A stretch of 64,000 nucleotides of DNA from Azospira inquinata (lineage in GTDB: Bacteria; Pseudomonadota; Gammaproteobacteria; Burkholderiales; Rhodocyclaceae). The notes under the pieces are model-generated. The model was not told the DNA's origin. It saw only the letters and a program-made list of their open reading frames with translations, and made no database searches. Position numbers and translations under genes: made by a program. Shown here piece after piece: positions 1 to 11,913 of the stretch. The DNA lies in the NCBI RefSeq assembly GCF_018905915.1, contig NZ_CP064782.1, forward strand, positions 558,001 to 622,000. Direction: 5' to 3'. Position 1 is the first letter of the stretch. Each line of letters starts with the position of its first letter.

Positions 1-96
1 TCGCACAAGAGATATGCACTATCATCGGCGCAACTCCGTTTCACGGTCCTGTTCGGGATGGGAAGGGGTGGGTCCAGAGCGCTATGGCCGCCAAGC
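1..96 (-). rRNA. rrf: 5S ribosomal RNA (partial, 3' end outside window)
   Basis: The minus strand carries the conserved 5S start GCTTGGCGGCCATAGCG followed by the loop sequences around CCCATCCCGAAC and GAAACG. The gene reads leftward and its last roughly 20 bases lie beyond position 1. It is the last gene of the rRNA operon. The 5' end at about 96 is placed by analogy with E. coli 5S. Confidence 0.93.
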
Positions 97-167
97 GTAA
101 CTTGTCCGTGCTCCGCTAGGCGGGGCACGCAAAAAGGAGAAAGAGTTGTGATTGCAGCTGAGTTGCT

Positions 168-180
168 ACTTAAAGTTATA

Positions 181-189
<9 letters not shown>
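168..189. repeat. 23S rRNA processing stem, 3' arm
   Basis: This 22-bp arm is the exact reverse complement of 3057-3078. The two arms flank the 23S gene and would pair in the precursor transcript to give the double-stranded RNase III substrate typical of bacterial rRNA maturation. Confidence 0.85.
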
Positions 190-3056
<2,867 letters not shown>

Positions 3057-3065
<9 letters not shown>

Positions 3066-3078
3066 TATAACTTTAAGT
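3057..3078. repeat. 23S rRNA processing stem, 5' arm
   Basis: Partner of the arm at 168-189, 22 of 22 bases complementary. It spans the 5' end of mature 23S rRNA. Confidence 0.85.
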
Positions 3079-3200
3079 CCTCCGAAGAGGCGTTATAGGC
3101 AACTCAGTTTGTGCGTATCGTGCTAGCTGTAACACGATACGATGCAATCACAACTTGTATCTGGTCTTCGGTTGTCGGCAACCAGATACATCTTTCTCCA

Positions 3201-3214
3201 ATTTGTTAAAGAAC
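3201..3214 (-). promoter_or_regulatory. Spacer boxA antitermination element
   Basis: On the minus strand the spacer between tRNA-Ala and 23S contains GTTCTTTAACAAAT, close to the canonical rrn boxA (TGCTCTTTAACAA). This site in the transcript binds the NusB/NusE complex and keeps RNA polymerase antiterminated into 23S. A second copy lies in the 16S leader at 5245-5257. Confidence 0.75.
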
Positions 3215-3282
3215 GAACAGCATTTAAGCTTTCTGACCAAGGGTCAGAGATAAGAGCACTGCGTGCGCTTATCTCTAAGTCC

Positions 3283-3358
3283 TGGTGGAGGCAGACGGGA
3301 TCGAACCGACGACCCCCTGCTTGCAAAGCAGGTGCTCTCCCAGCTGAGCTATGCCCCC
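3283..3358 (-). tRNA. tRNA-Ala (anticodon TGC)
   Basis: The 76-nt minus-strand sequence starts GGGGGCATAGCTCAGCTGGG, has TGC in the anticodon loop, a TTCGATCCC T-arm and an encoded CCA end. It lies in the 16S-23S spacer, the usual place for tRNA-Ala in proteobacteria, and follows tRNA-Ile by 7 nt. Confidence 0.98.
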
Positions 3359-3365
3359 GATAAGT

Positions 3366-3442
3366 TGGTGGGTCAGGTTGGAATCGAACCAACGACCCCC
3401 GCCTTATCAAGACGGTGCTCTAACCGACTGAGCTACTGACCC
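3366..3442 (-). tRNA. tRNA-Ile (anticodon GAT)
   Basis: The 77-nt minus-strand sequence starts GGGTCAGTAGCTCAGTCGG, has GAT in the anticodon loop (CTTGATAAG) and ends with CCA. It is the first tRNA of the 16S-23S spacer, co-transcribed with the rRNAs. Confidence 0.98.
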
Positions 3443-3570
3443 TGTTTGTCGGGGCCAGCGGCAAGACCAGGAGCCAGCACCTTTCGGTTACTCCTCACTC
3501 CTTGCTTCTTACCCCTTGCTGCTCTTTATTGACAACCGATAGGTTGTGGATACTTGGCGGATGCTTTCTC

Positions 3571-5112
<1,542 letters not shown>

Positions 5113-5244
5113 CAATCTCTGCTTAAAACTCGCTTGACGGATGTGAATTCAAGTTTCCTTGAACTACATCTGTGTAAGCGCTCAATCTTTTGCCTGACTT
5201 ACGTCAGTACATCCAACCAAGCACCCACACCTATCGGTTGTCTT

Positions 5245-5257
5245 CTTTTTAAAGAAC
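5245..5257 (-). promoter_or_regulatory. Leader boxA antitermination element
   Basis: The 16S leader contains GTTCTTTAAAAAG on the minus strand, matching rrn boxA at most positions. It lies between the promoter and the 16S gene as expected for an antitermination site. Confidence 0.7.
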
Positions 5258-5319
5258 TCTCTGCAAATTCAACTACTTACCGCTCTTTTGCAGCGCTGCC
5301 GTAGCAACGAAAGATGCGC

Positions 5320-5347
5320 ATTTTACGCTGTTTTCTCAAAAAATCAA
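5320..5347 (-). promoter_or_regulatory. rRNA operon promoter (sigma-70 type)
   Basis: On the minus strand a -35 box TTGATT (5342-5347) and a -10 box TAAAAT (5320-5325) are separated by 16 bp. The bases after the -10 are GC-rich (GCGC), as in stringently controlled rRNA promoters. The AT palindrome just upstream (5341-5371) resembles an UP element. The start site should be near 5312-5314. Confidence 0.75.
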
Positions 5348-5370
5348 CAAAAATTTAATTTTTGTTGATT

Positions 5371-5371
<1 letters not shown>
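5341..5371. terminator. AT palindrome: likely tRNA-fMet terminator and rrn UP element
   Basis: Two perfect 15-bp arms surround one central base. On the minus strand the hairpin starts at the 3' end of the tRNA-fMet gene and is followed by a T run, so it could terminate that transcript although the stem is AT-rich. The same bases lie immediately upstream of, and partly include, the rrn -35 box, where A/T tracts act as UP elements. The dual role is inferred. Confidence 0.6.
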
Positions 5372-5447
<76 letters not shown>

Positions 5448-5463
5448 ACCGAGAAGGCTGATC

Positions 5464-5491
5464 ATTATATCAGAACAACCCATCTTCGCAA
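5464..5491 (-). promoter_or_regulatory. Promoter of initiator tRNA-Met
   Basis: On the minus strand TTGCGA (5486-5491) and TATAAT (5464-5469) are separated by 16 bp, ending 16 bp before the tRNA 5' end. The -10 box is a perfect consensus match. Confidence 0.75.
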
Positions 5492-5567
5492 CCCCTGTTT
5501 TTTGCTTTTCGCTTTAAAAGCTGGAAGCAGAAGAGCCAGACGGCTGCGACGAGGGGCGAACTATAGG

Positions 5568-6185
5568 CTATTCATTGAGCCATTGCAAGAGCGGCGCCCA
5601 CTGTTCGATATCTTTCTTATTTTTACCCCTTGGGGGATCGAACAGACTTAGCCCGGAAACCGCCACGTTTACATAGCTTTGGGTGGTGCGCAGGTAAGTC
5701 ACGATCGGGATATCAAAATGGGCCAGGAACTCCTCCAACATGGCGGCAGCCCTGGTGCGGGGCGCCACTCGCATGGCGACGATACCCACCCGCTCCCGAG
5801 CAGCAGGCGATTCCCGGCGTAAGGAGTGAAGGAAATCCTCCGTCGCCGCCATATCAAACACAGAGGGAACAACAGGGACCAGGATTTTGTCCGCTTTGTG
5901 CAAATATTCCGAGAGCTTGAAGCCCTGAAGGCCAGCGGGGGCATCCAGCACCACCCAATCTGCATCCTTCGGCGGGGAATAGAGCAGCTGGTTGCCGCCG
6001 AAATACCCGGTTACCGCAGGCACCCCCGCATCCCGAAAGGCCAGCCAACGCAGCGCGGACTGTTGACGGTCCAGATCGCACAACGTCACGGACTTTCCTT
6101 CGTTGGCAAAGTACCCCGCCACATTAGTAGCCAAGGTCGTTTTCCCGCACCCCCCTTTAGGATTCGCAACCAATACCGATCGCAT
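5568..6185 (-). CDS. ParA/MinD-like ATPase (orphan)
   Basis: The 205-residue protein begins with the deviant Walker A motif NPKGGCGKTTLATN (residues 8-21), which defines ParA/MinD/Soj ATPases. A Walker B-like segment WVVLDAPAG follows near residue 77. ParA proteins dimerise on ATP and bind DNA or membranes to position cargo. It is at the short end of the family and no parB-like gene lies beside it, so it is not an ordinary chromosome partition pair. Start ATG at 6185 has AAAGGTGAG upstream. It follows tssA on the same strand after 128 bp; a role in the T6SS is only a possibility. Confidence 0.85.
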   Translation of the reverse strand: MRSVLVANPKGGCGKTTLATNVAGYFANEGKSVTLCDLDRQQSALRWLAFRDAGVPAVTGYFGGNQLLYSPPKDADWVVLDAPAGLQGFKLSEYLHKADKILVPVVPSVFDMAATEDFLHSLRRESPAARERVGIVAMRVAPRTRAAAMLEEFLAHFDIPIVTYLRTTQSYVNVAVSGLSLFDPPRGKNKKDIEQWAPLLQWLNE

Positions 6186-6313
6186 CGCTCACCTTTCGAT
6201 GTAGATATTTGAGGTGCATTCCTTATACCTCGCCGGAGCCCGGGGCCACAAGAGACTGAACTCGTGTAGTCCCCCTCAGGGGCTCAAGGGCAACACGTCG
6301 GTAACCAAGCGAG

Positions 6314-7420
6314 TTAATCTCTCCGGAGGTCCAATAACTCTCGCAACTGTCCAAGAGTTCCCTCATCTTTGATTACACTTCCCAGCCACTGGTCCAGGGG
6401 CATTTCTGCCCATTTAGCCGCTCGCTCTACCAAATAGGAGACCGGGCTATGGGGTTCGTGTTGGCGGAAATATTGGGCGACCTGGCGTAGCTGGTTTACG
6501 GCCGAGGCTCGATCCAGCCCCGCACGACCAGTCCCCAACTCTTCAGACTTGCTGCCAAACAAAGCCGAAAGAATTTTTTTGGGCGCGACACTCAGGTTGG
6601 AGGAACTTCCCTCTTCTGGAGAACCCTCTTCGCCTCCACTACAAAGCTCCGCTCCCTCAACGCCCCCACCTAACCGAGTAACCAAACCTAGACAGTCTGT
6701 TAAGGCCTGGCGAATATCCTTTAAGCTGGGGCTTTCCGATCCAAACAACCGATCCACATTGCCTTCCAGTTCTGACAGGCGCTCCAGGGATTCCTTTATT
6801 TCTTTGTGCAAACCTTCATAGAAAGCTCGGCCTGAGGCTCCCGCTGCCTTATCAAACACTTCCCCCGTCAGTTTGCCCTCTGCTACGGCTGTTTTCATAG
6901 CCTCAGCGTCTTTGAGGCCAAGGTTATTCACTTCCCGCGACTCTTCCCAATCTCGCCAGGAATAGCCTCCCGCATCTCGGGCCACGAGAGGGATGGCGCG
7001 GATAACCAGAGGCAGCTGGGAGTTAAACCACTCCAGCTTGCCCGCCCTCTCGTCCAAATCTGACAAATCCAGTTCCGGATAACAAAACTCCCAGAAATCC
7101 GACACGACCCCATTAAGAACAGCCACACCGAGGCTCAGCCCAGAAAAACCATCCAGATGGGTCAGGGCTTCTCCATACCAGCAGGCCACCTGAATGTCCT
7201 TGCTTTTGGTTTCGAGCAACACTTCGCATAACTGACGAACCCGCTTCCAATCGGAAGTTTTGAGCTCTCGCTCCCAATCGCCTTGAGCCAAGGCCGGGTC
7301 ATCCGCCCGACGCGCCTCTTTTATTTCATCAAACTCCTGGCTGTAGGAAATATCTTGGCCCCCAGGGTTTTCTCCTGGGATAGGCATCAAAAGTCTGGAC
7401 AACACATCTTCTTGGCCCAT
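6314..7420 (-). CDS. tssA: Type VI secretion protein TssA (ImpA family)
   Basis: The 368-residue protein has the ImpA N-terminal domain (about residues 5-130, with PIPGENPGG near the start and a WYGEALTHLDG segment) and a helical C-terminal part ending in a SPVSYLVERAAKW stretch typical of TssA/VasJ. TssA binds the baseplate and sheath and helps prime or cap tail polymerisation. The ATG at 7420 is preferred over an upstream start at 7471 because GGAAGGGGG lies just before it and the gap to the PAAR stop is 2 bp. Last gene of the minus T6SS arm. Confidence 0.9.
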   Translation of the reverse strand: MGQEDVLSRLLMPIPGENPGGQDISYSQEFDEIKEARRADDPALAQGDWERELKTSDWKRVRQLCEVLLETKSKDIQVACWYGEALTHLDGFSGLSLGVAVLNGVVSDFWEFCYPELDLSDLDERAGKLEWFNSQLPLVIRAIPLVARDAGGYSWRDWEESREVNNLGLKDAEAMKTAVAEGKLTGEVFDKAAGASGRAFYEGLHKEIKESLERLSELEGNVDRLFGSESPSLKDIRQALTDCLGLVTRLGGGVEGAELCSGGEEGSPEEGSSSNLSVAPKKILSALFGSKSEELGTGRAGLDRASAVNQLRQVAQYFRQHEPHSPVSYLVERAAKWAEMPLDQWLGSVIKDEGTLGQLRELLDLRRD

Positions 7421-7422
7421 GC

Positions 7423-7686
7423 TTACCCCCTTCCCAAAGCAGACAACGTGGAAATCAACGTCGCTCCGCAACTGGTTTTATGCCCCTCCAGAGCTACCGC
7501 CCGTCCATCGATAACCCAATTGGGGTCACCCTCCACAATGACGGCCATAGGATGCCCCTTTATGGGACAGGTGACCTGATCCCCCACTCGAGCAACGGGT
7601 TTTCCCATAATCGTGTAGTTACCTGCGGCACTCACCACAACCCCACCATGGCTGGTGGGGTCTCCTAAACGAATCACGCCTTTCAT
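7423..7686 (-). CDS. PAAR-domain T6SS spike tip protein
   Basis: This 87-residue protein is a compact PAAR-repeat protein: RLGDPTSHGG near residue 6, ARVGDQVTCPIKGH near residue 33, and a third loop ending in EGHKTSCGA. PAAR proteins fold into a zinc-bound cone that sharpens the VgrG trimer. It has no C-terminal extension, so it is a structural tip and not a toxin carrier. GGGAGAGG precedes the start. It sits 2 bp before tssA, suggesting translational coupling. Confidence 0.93.
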   Translation of the reverse strand: MKGVIRLGDPTSHGGVVVSAAGNYTIMGKPVARVGDQVTCPIKGHPMAVIVEGDPNWVIDGRAVALEGHKTSCGATLISTLSALGRG

Positions 7687-7704
7687 GAGCCTCTCCCAAA
7701 CAAT

Positions 7705-9228
7705 TTAGACTTCCTTGGCGGCACCCACAGGGTTAGCGAAGCCTAAGAAAAAGCCAGCATCTTCTCGAAACCGAATCCAGCAACACGGGCCTTGAGTCTC
7801 TTCCGTCTTATTTGCCACCTGAGCCAACATCGCCAAAGGCAATACCGCGCCCAGATTTCCAACTTTCGCAGGGAAATTGGTCGCCTCATCAACGGGATTC
7901 ATTTCCTGAGAAAATCCATGCAACGCCAGCCCAAGTGCAGCTAGCCGAGGGCCACAGACATCGACCCCCCCCGCGTTGTGGACTAACCATTCACACTGAT
8001 ACTGCTCGTCTTCGGATGAGTTTTCTTCAGCAGCCGTAGCTTCCATTCCAGGCAATAGGGCTGCATTCACCATGGCTCTTTCCATTGCTAAGCGCATCAC
8101 CTCTCCAAGGCGATTGGAGCGCCCGCTTTTCTCCTCCCAGCGCCCTTCCGACGACTTATGAAAGCGAGCCAAGGCCCTTACGTTACAAAGGAAACCGCGA
8201 CTCTCTCTCGGCAACTGAGCGAGGAAAATTTGATTCTGAGAAAATGCAACGCCCCGCTCCCAAAAAGGGGTATAGCAGTCCGCGATCTCTCCCTCGCCAG
8301 ATAAATTTTCTTCTACTGACGCCACCAAACCTTTTAGCTCCGTGTTTGCAAACACCATGGCGACTACACCTTGGGAGGGTCGTCCGAGCCACTTATCCTG
8401 CGCAGACGGTGGCGGAGGCACCGCATCAAATTGCTGAGGTTGGGTACGACAGCAAGGGGCATCAAAGCCTACCACCACCACCCCTGGCAGATCGGGCTGC
8501 CCCTGGAATCGCTCAATCAGGCAGTCGATCAACGCCCGCCCCTCTCCCCCCAGGCAAGAAACGGGTGGAAGTAAGCGTGAAGCGTGATCCTCTCCTCCCT
8601 CCCCCATATCATAAGGCGACTCACCCTCAGCCACGGCCTGCACACGACGAATCAGGGTGCCAAGCATTTCCTCCGGCAGGGAATCCGGCCCTAACGCTAA
8701 AATCGGAAATGCCTCGGATCCAGGACATTGGGCATAGATATTGGAAAGCGTCTGGCCTATGACTTCCTCTAAATATTCCTCCGCTGGCGGGGCATCCCTA
8801 TCCTCGTCCTCGTCAAAGAAATATGGGGGACGATCCAGCCTATCGACGCTCACCCGTTCATTGACGGCTTCGATAACGGACTCATCAGAGCCTGATCTTT
8901 CCCACAAGCCCCCAAATGCAACGGAAAGGCAATCAATGGCAAACCGCCTTTCGGACAACTCCTGCCGACGTTTGGCTACGGCCTCTTGTACTGCTTTTTG
9001 TGCGGACTCTCTCTCCAATTCTGCCTGACGCTGGGCAGTTTCCTGCTTCTTACGCAAAACGCCACGCCAAATAAGCCAACCGCAGGAGAATGCACCTACC
9101 GGCGGACCAAGGTGGGCCATAGCCAAAGCAAGAAGAGAATGCCCTCCCAAGTCAAAACCAACCACATACCACAAACAAAATATCCAGACACCAAGCAACA
9201 AAAGAAATAGAAAAATCTTTTTCAACAT
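7705..9228 (-). CDS. Membrane-anchored T6SS-linked protein of unknown function (possibly DUF2875/Tla3-like)
   Basis: I do not firmly recognise this 507-residue protein. It starts with two hydrophobic segments (residues about 4-26 and 30-52), then a charged Gln/Glu/Arg stretch (57-90) likely to be coiled coil, then a large soluble domain. The C-terminal third, around the segments CGPRLAALGLALHGF and KVGNLGAVLPLA, recalls a thiolase-like fold. Its place between hcp and PAAR and this architecture suggest the DUF2875 group that includes the P. aeruginosa effector adaptor Tla3; that link is inference. It follows the hairpin after hcp, so it is probably made at lower levels than Hcp. Confidence 0.5.
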   Translation of the reverse strand: MLKKIFLFLLLLGVWIFCLWYVVGFDLGGHSLLALAMAHLGPPVGAFSCGWLIWRGVLRKKQETAQRQAELERESAQKAVQEAVAKRRQELSERRFAIDCLSVAFGGLWERSGSDESVIEAVNERVSVDRLDRPPYFFDEDEDRDAPPAEEYLEEVIGQTLSNIYAQCPGSEAFPILALGPDSLPEEMLGTLIRRVQAVAEGESPYDMGEGGEDHASRLLPPVSCLGGEGRALIDCLIERFQGQPDLPGVVVVGFDAPCCRTQPQQFDAVPPPPSAQDKWLGRPSQGVVAMVFANTELKGLVASVEENLSGEGEIADCYTPFWERGVAFSQNQIFLAQLPRESRGFLCNVRALARFHKSSEGRWEEKSGRSNRLGEVMRLAMERAMVNAALLPGMEATAAEENSSEDEQYQCEWLVHNAGGVDVCGPRLAALGLALHGFSQEMNPVDEATNFPAKVGNLGAVLPLAMLAQVANKTEETQGPCCWIRFREDAGFFLGFANPVGAAKEV

Positions 9229-9300
9229 AGATCCACCAGATGGGAGCTCGGATATCTCACACCAAAGTTTTTACTATTTTTGAAATTTATAGGCCGCAAA

Positions 9301-9331
9301 AAAAGGGAGGCAAAATGCCTCCCTTTTTTCA
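9301..9331. terminator. Hairpin after hcp (probable partial terminator)
   Basis: The sequence has arms AAAGGGAGGCA and TGCCTCCCTTT around a short AAA loop, followed by T runs on both strands. It lies 7 bp beyond the hcp stop in the minus arm. Downstream genes (adaptor-like, PAAR, tssA) have no obvious promoter, so some read-through is expected. The arrangement would give Hcp more transcript than the genes behind it. Confidence 0.75.
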
Positions 9332-9337
9332 CCAATA

Positions 9338-9832
9338 TCAGGCAATAGTCTTGTTGGCAGTCAAATCCCAGCCAGCATTCACATTACCGCCACCAGCACC
9401 ATCCGCCCGTTTTTGCTGGGTATAGGTCCAGGTAATTTTACCGTAGCTAAAACTCACCAACTCATTGGGGAATCCTTCCGCCGCGGTACCGTGAGGTTCC
9501 ACTTTGGATACCAAAACCTGTTCCAGCTTGACTTCCATATATTTCAGCTTATCACCGCCAGCCCGGCAAAGTTCGATACTCACATCTTTGATGTGCTTGC
9601 CGGTACAACAGGCCTCATAAATCTTCGGGCTAGCTTTATCCAAGAGGTGAACGATGTCGAAGGTGGAATGATTTACCCGTTCCGCCGTTGCACCGCCGGC
9701 AGAGCTCGCCGTTGCGGAAGCCGGTTGCTCCATTTTGTGAGCGAAATGGGTAATTTCGATCCAATCCTTATGTTTATCGTCCGTACTTTCCCCCGGAATG
9801 CCATCAATCTTGATGAACGCATCAAAAGCCAT
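9338..9832 (-). CDS. hcp: Hcp, T6SS inner tube protein (TssD)
   Basis: The 164-residue protein has the Hcp signature start MAFDAFIKIDGIPGES and the C-terminal FSYGKITWTY strand. Hcp forms stacked hexameric rings inside the contractile sheath and is expelled into target cells. AGGAGA precedes the ATG. It follows tssC by 42 bp. A hairpin right after its stop separates it from the rest of the arm, consistent with the large amounts of Hcp needed. Confidence 0.97.
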   Translation of the reverse strand: MAFDAFIKIDGIPGESTDDKHKDWIEITHFAHKMEQPASATASSAGGATAERVNHSTFDIVHLLDKASPKIYEACCTGKHIKDVSIELCRAGGDKLKYMEVKLEQVLVSKVEPHGTAAEGFPNELVSFSYGKITWTYTQQKRADGAGGGNVNAGWDLTANKTIA

Positions 9833-9874
9833 AAGACTCTCCTAAATAAATGATTTGAATATGCTCAAACTTCG

Positions 9875-11365
9875 TTACCGAGCGGGCTTGGGCAACTCAG
9901 CCACCAACCGCAAGGAGATGGTGAGTTCGTCCAACTGGAAATGGGGACGAAGAAAAGCTGCCGCCTTATAAACACCGGGCTTACCAGGCACTTCTACAAC
10001 GTCCACATGGGCCTCCCGCAGAGGGTATTTGGCCTTGGCTTCTTGGGATGCAGAATCATCCAACAGCACATATTGGGCCAACCAGGTATTCAAATAATCC
10101 TGGACATTCTGGCGGGAAGCAAAACTACCTATTTTATCTCGCATAATAGCCTTCATATAATGAGCGATACGAGAGGCGGAGAATATATAAGGTAATTGGG
10201 TAGAAAGACGAGCATTGGCATTTGCCGCGTCAGTATTATAGGTCTTGGCTTTTTGGGTAGATTGCCCCCCAAAAAACGCGGCGTAATCCGTATTTTTACA
10301 ATGCACCAGGGAAATAAAACCCAAGTCAGAAAGTAGCTTTTCCGTACGATCAGTAATAGCCACCTCAGTCGGACATTTCAATGCAATTTCCCCGTCATCG
10401 GTAGTAAAGGTATGGGTTGGCAAACCTTCCACTAGCCCTCCCCCCTCAACCCCTCGAATAGCGGCAAGCCAACCATATTTAGCGAAGGCATCGGTCAGAC
10501 GGGAAGCAAACGCATAGGCGGCATTGGTCCACAGATATTTACTGTGATCTGAACCATCCGTATCCTCTTCAAAATTAAACTCCTCCACAGGTACGGTATC
10601 CCTGCCGTAGGGGAGACGGCCCAGAACATGAGGCAATACCACTCCAACATAACGGGAATCTTCCGACTCCCGGAATGACTTCCACTTGGCGTATTCAACA
10701 GTATCAAAAATTTTTGCCAAGTCCCGGGGCTTGCCTATATCCGTAAAACTTTCTAGCCCGAACAATCCAGGAGCAGCTGCGGTCAGAAAGGGGGCATGGG
10801 CAGAAGCCGCCACATGGGACATTTCATCGAGAAGATAAAAATCTTCCGGATGGCGGGTAAACTCATAATCACCGACCATCGCGGCATAAGGAGCCCCCCC
10901 AAAAGTACCGTATTCCTCCTCATACACTTTTTTAAACAGAGCGCTTTGATCAAACTCTGGCGCAGCCTTTAAATCTTTAACCAAATCTTTTTTACTAGCA
11001 TTAAATACCTTAATTTTTAGAGTGGTACTTGTCTCACTCTGCATTACCAAATACTTTAAGCCACGCCAGGATGCTTCTAGACGTTGAAACTCGGGATGAT
11101 GCATAATTGAATTGACTTGATCGGATAATATTTTATCCAGCTCCGAAATACGCAGGTCAATACTAGCAGCCAAATCCGAAGATACCGTTACGGCCCCTTC
11201 CAAGACTTGATCCACTAATTCCCCTATCAAGTCCCGAGCATGGGCTTTCTCACCTTCACTAACAGCTACCCGACTTTGGTCAATAATGCTGTCGAGAAGA
11301 CTTGGAGTAACCGCCCCCGCATCAGCAACAGCCAAGTTTTCATCCTGTATAGCGGCTTCATTCAT
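9875..11365 (-). CDS. tssC: TssC, large T6SS sheath subunit (VipB/EvpB)
   Basis: At 496 residues this matches the usual size of TssC. Recognisable blocks are the N-terminal linker helix, HPEFQRLEASWRGLKYLV near residue 95 and the SRFRESEDSRYVG-like block before the DTVPVEEFNF segment. TssC and TssB assemble the contractile sheath that ClpV later disassembles. The ATG at 11365 is chosen because AAGGAGT lies 6 bp upstream; a start at 11389 would overlap tssB. The gap to the tssB stop is 4 bp, so the two subunits are translationally coupled. Confidence 0.97.
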   Translation of the reverse strand: MNEAAIQDENLAVADAGAVTPSLLDSIIDQSRVAVSEGEKAHARDLIGELVDQVLEGAVTVSSDLAASIDLRISELDKILSDQVNSIMHHPEFQRLEASWRGLKYLVMQSETSTTLKIKVFNASKKDLVKDLKAAPEFDQSALFKKVYEEEYGTFGGAPYAAMVGDYEFTRHPEDFYLLDEMSHVAASAHAPFLTAAAPGLFGLESFTDIGKPRDLAKIFDTVEYAKWKSFRESEDSRYVGVVLPHVLGRLPYGRDTVPVEEFNFEEDTDGSDHSKYLWTNAAYAFASRLTDAFAKYGWLAAIRGVEGGGLVEGLPTHTFTTDDGEIALKCPTEVAITDRTEKLLSDLGFISLVHCKNTDYAAFFGGQSTQKAKTYNTDAANANARLSTQLPYIFSASRIAHYMKAIMRDKIGSFASRQNVQDYLNTWLAQYVLLDDSASQEAKAKYPLREAHVDVVEVPGKPGVYKAAAFLRPHFQLDELTISLRLVAELPKPAR

Positions 11366-11369
11366 CGAC

Positions 11370-11876
11370 TTACTCCTTATTAGCTTCACGCCCGGCGTTT
11401 AATTGATTAAGTTTCTCCGTATCCCGGACAATGTCATCCAATAACTCTTCCAGTTTGTCATTGCCAATAAGTTTATTGCGAAGATCAGCCAACTTCGATC
11501 GCACTTCCAGCAGCTTCTTCAAAGGCTCCACTTGTTTGATTACGTTTTGCGGCTCAAAATCTTCAAGTTGGGAGAAATTCAAATCCACAGAAAGCTGACT
11601 CCCGTCATTTTTCAGTTTATTTTCGACTCGGCCAGCAAATCGGGGCGCCATCCCTTTCAGCACATCATCAAAATTGTCCCGATCGATAGCAACAAACTTT
11701 CTATCTTTTACTTTTGGCAAGGGTTTTACCGGATTCCCAGAATAATCTCCAAGAACCCCCATCACAAACGGCAGTTCCTTAGTTTCGATAGCGTCCCCAA
11801 TCTCCACATCATAGGTAATCTGGACCCGCGGCGGGCGCACTCTTGACAGTTTTTTTTGAGTACTTTCTTTTCCCAT
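11370..11876 (-). CDS. tssB: TssB, small T6SS sheath subunit (VipA)
   Basis: The 168-residue protein contains the TssB hallmark segments RVRPPRVQITYDVE, ELPFVMGVLGDYSG and the DRDNFDDVLKGMAPR block. It pairs with TssC to form the sheath. GAGGTG upstream favours the ATG at 11876 over a GTG at 11882. First of the tssB-tssC-hcp trio, a common order in T6SS loci. Confidence 0.97.
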   Translation of the reverse strand: MGKESTQKKLSRVRPPRVQITYDVEIGDAIETKELPFVMGVLGDYSGNPVKPLPKVKDRKFVAIDRDNFDDVLKGMAPRFAGRVENKLKNDGSQLSVDLNFSQLEDFEPQNVIKQVEPLKKLLEVRSKLADLRNKLIGNDKLEELLDDIVRDTEKLNQLNAGREANKE

Positions 11877-11913
11877 AATCACACCTCTTTATTGATGAAT
11901 AATTTTTTGTCTT

